Assembly (NCBI GenBank): GCA_937893205.1
Contig: CALBJU010000144.1
Span: 1 to 5,927 of the forward strand
DNA: 5,927 nucleotides
Source of the DNA: an uncultured Bacteroidota bacterium
GTDB lineage: Bacteria; Bacteroidota; Rhodothermia; Rhodothermales; UBA10348
Direction of reading: 5' to 3'
Below are positions 5,689 to 5,927 of this stretch, one piece after another (the first letter of the stretch is position 1; the number at the start of each line of letters is the position of its first letter). Position numbers and translations under genes: made by a program. The notes below the pieces were generated by a model. The model was not told the origin of the DNA. It saw nothing but the letters and a program-made list of their open reading frames with translations, and ran no database searches.

Positions 5689-5927
5689 ATGACTAGAATT
5701 TTTATCGCGGTTCTGAGCCTCTCTTTTGTGCTCACTGCCCAAAAAAGTGAAGCTCAGTTTTATCTGAATCAAGGTGAACTGGCTGAGATCATGCACGAGT
5801 GTACGACAGAGCTCGAACGCCTACCCCTGGTCAGGTACAATTATAAGATTCTCTACAGCTCAAGGGGTAACAATGTCCTTGCTCGAAATACGTTTTATAA
5901 GATCATAGGAGAGGGAAACATCAACAA
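5689..5927 (+). CDS. Exported protein of unknown function, N-terminal part
   Basis: From the ATG at 5689, 79 complete codons run open to the right edge. The protein begins MTRIFIAVLSLSFVLTAQ, then K-S-E-A-Q-F: a short basic start, a hydrophobic core at 4-17 and a likely signal peptidase I site after S-E-A at 20-22. There is no lipobox cysteine, so it is probably periplasmic, outer membrane or secreted rather than a lipoprotein. The mature part begins F-Y-L-N-Q-G-E-L-A-E-I, followed by an acidic helix-like stretch and Y-N-Y-K-I-L-Y. I do not recognise the family. The start is the only ATG after an in-frame TGA at 5629-5631, and no Shine-Dalgarno sequence precedes it. Confidence 0.7.
   Translation, partial: MTRIFIAVLSLSFVLTAQKSEAQFYLNQGELAEIMHECTTELERLPLVRYNYKILYSSRGNNVLARNTFYKIIGEGNIN

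Noticed and set aside
5566..5796. 76-codon minus-strand open frame at the right end
   Set aside because: It runs opposite a plus-strand frame that has a clear signal peptide, and its translation shows no family pattern.

Overview
The window looks like chromosomal DNA from a member of the Bacteroidota or a relative such as Rhodothermota or Balneolota. Three things point there: a gene for the tiny ribosomal protein THX (bS31), a member of the small protein family that Bacteroidota annotations usually miscall 'ABC transporter ATPase', and a general lack of Shine-Dalgarno sequences before the starts. Base composition is roughly balanced by eye. This placement is inferred from gene content only. 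I see no mobile element, CRISPR array, tRNA or rRNA.

Positions 1-2783 form one tightly packed minus-strand operon. In transcription order it holds THX (33 aa), a secreted M14 zinc carboxypeptidase (537 aa), a LuxE-type acyl-protein synthetase/acyl-activating enzyme (321 or 336 aa), and the first 33 codons of an enoyl-CoA hydratase (crotonase) that runs off the left edge. The junctions are a 4-nt gap, an overlap (4 nt if the LuxE-like gene starts at GTG), and a 1-nt gap, so translational coupling is likely. The LuxE-like and crotonase genes suggest acyl-group chemistry; the reason for a peptidase and a ribosomal protein upstream is unclear.

Positions 2784-2994 are a divergent intergenic region. 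To its right, 2995-4062 (+) encodes a 355-aa protein that I read as two YjbQ/UPF0047 domains in tandem. The first keeps the HTTA-like and NAD-x-HL-like motifs; the second keeps the TVNE and GTYQ motifs. This is the most interesting object in the window. It converges, with a 7-nt gap, on a minus-strand short-chain dehydrogenase/reductase (4070-4846), whose end carries a possible one-directional terminator.

After a 99-nt divergent spacer, 4946-5467 (+) encodes the misnamed 'ABC transporter ATPase' family protein, which has no Walker motif. Just behind it, in another frame, lies about 40 codons resembling the end of an RCK_C (TrkA C-terminal) domain with no room for the rest of the gene, probably a remnant. 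The right edge holds the 5' part of a gene for an exported protein of unknown function (5689 to beyond 5927).
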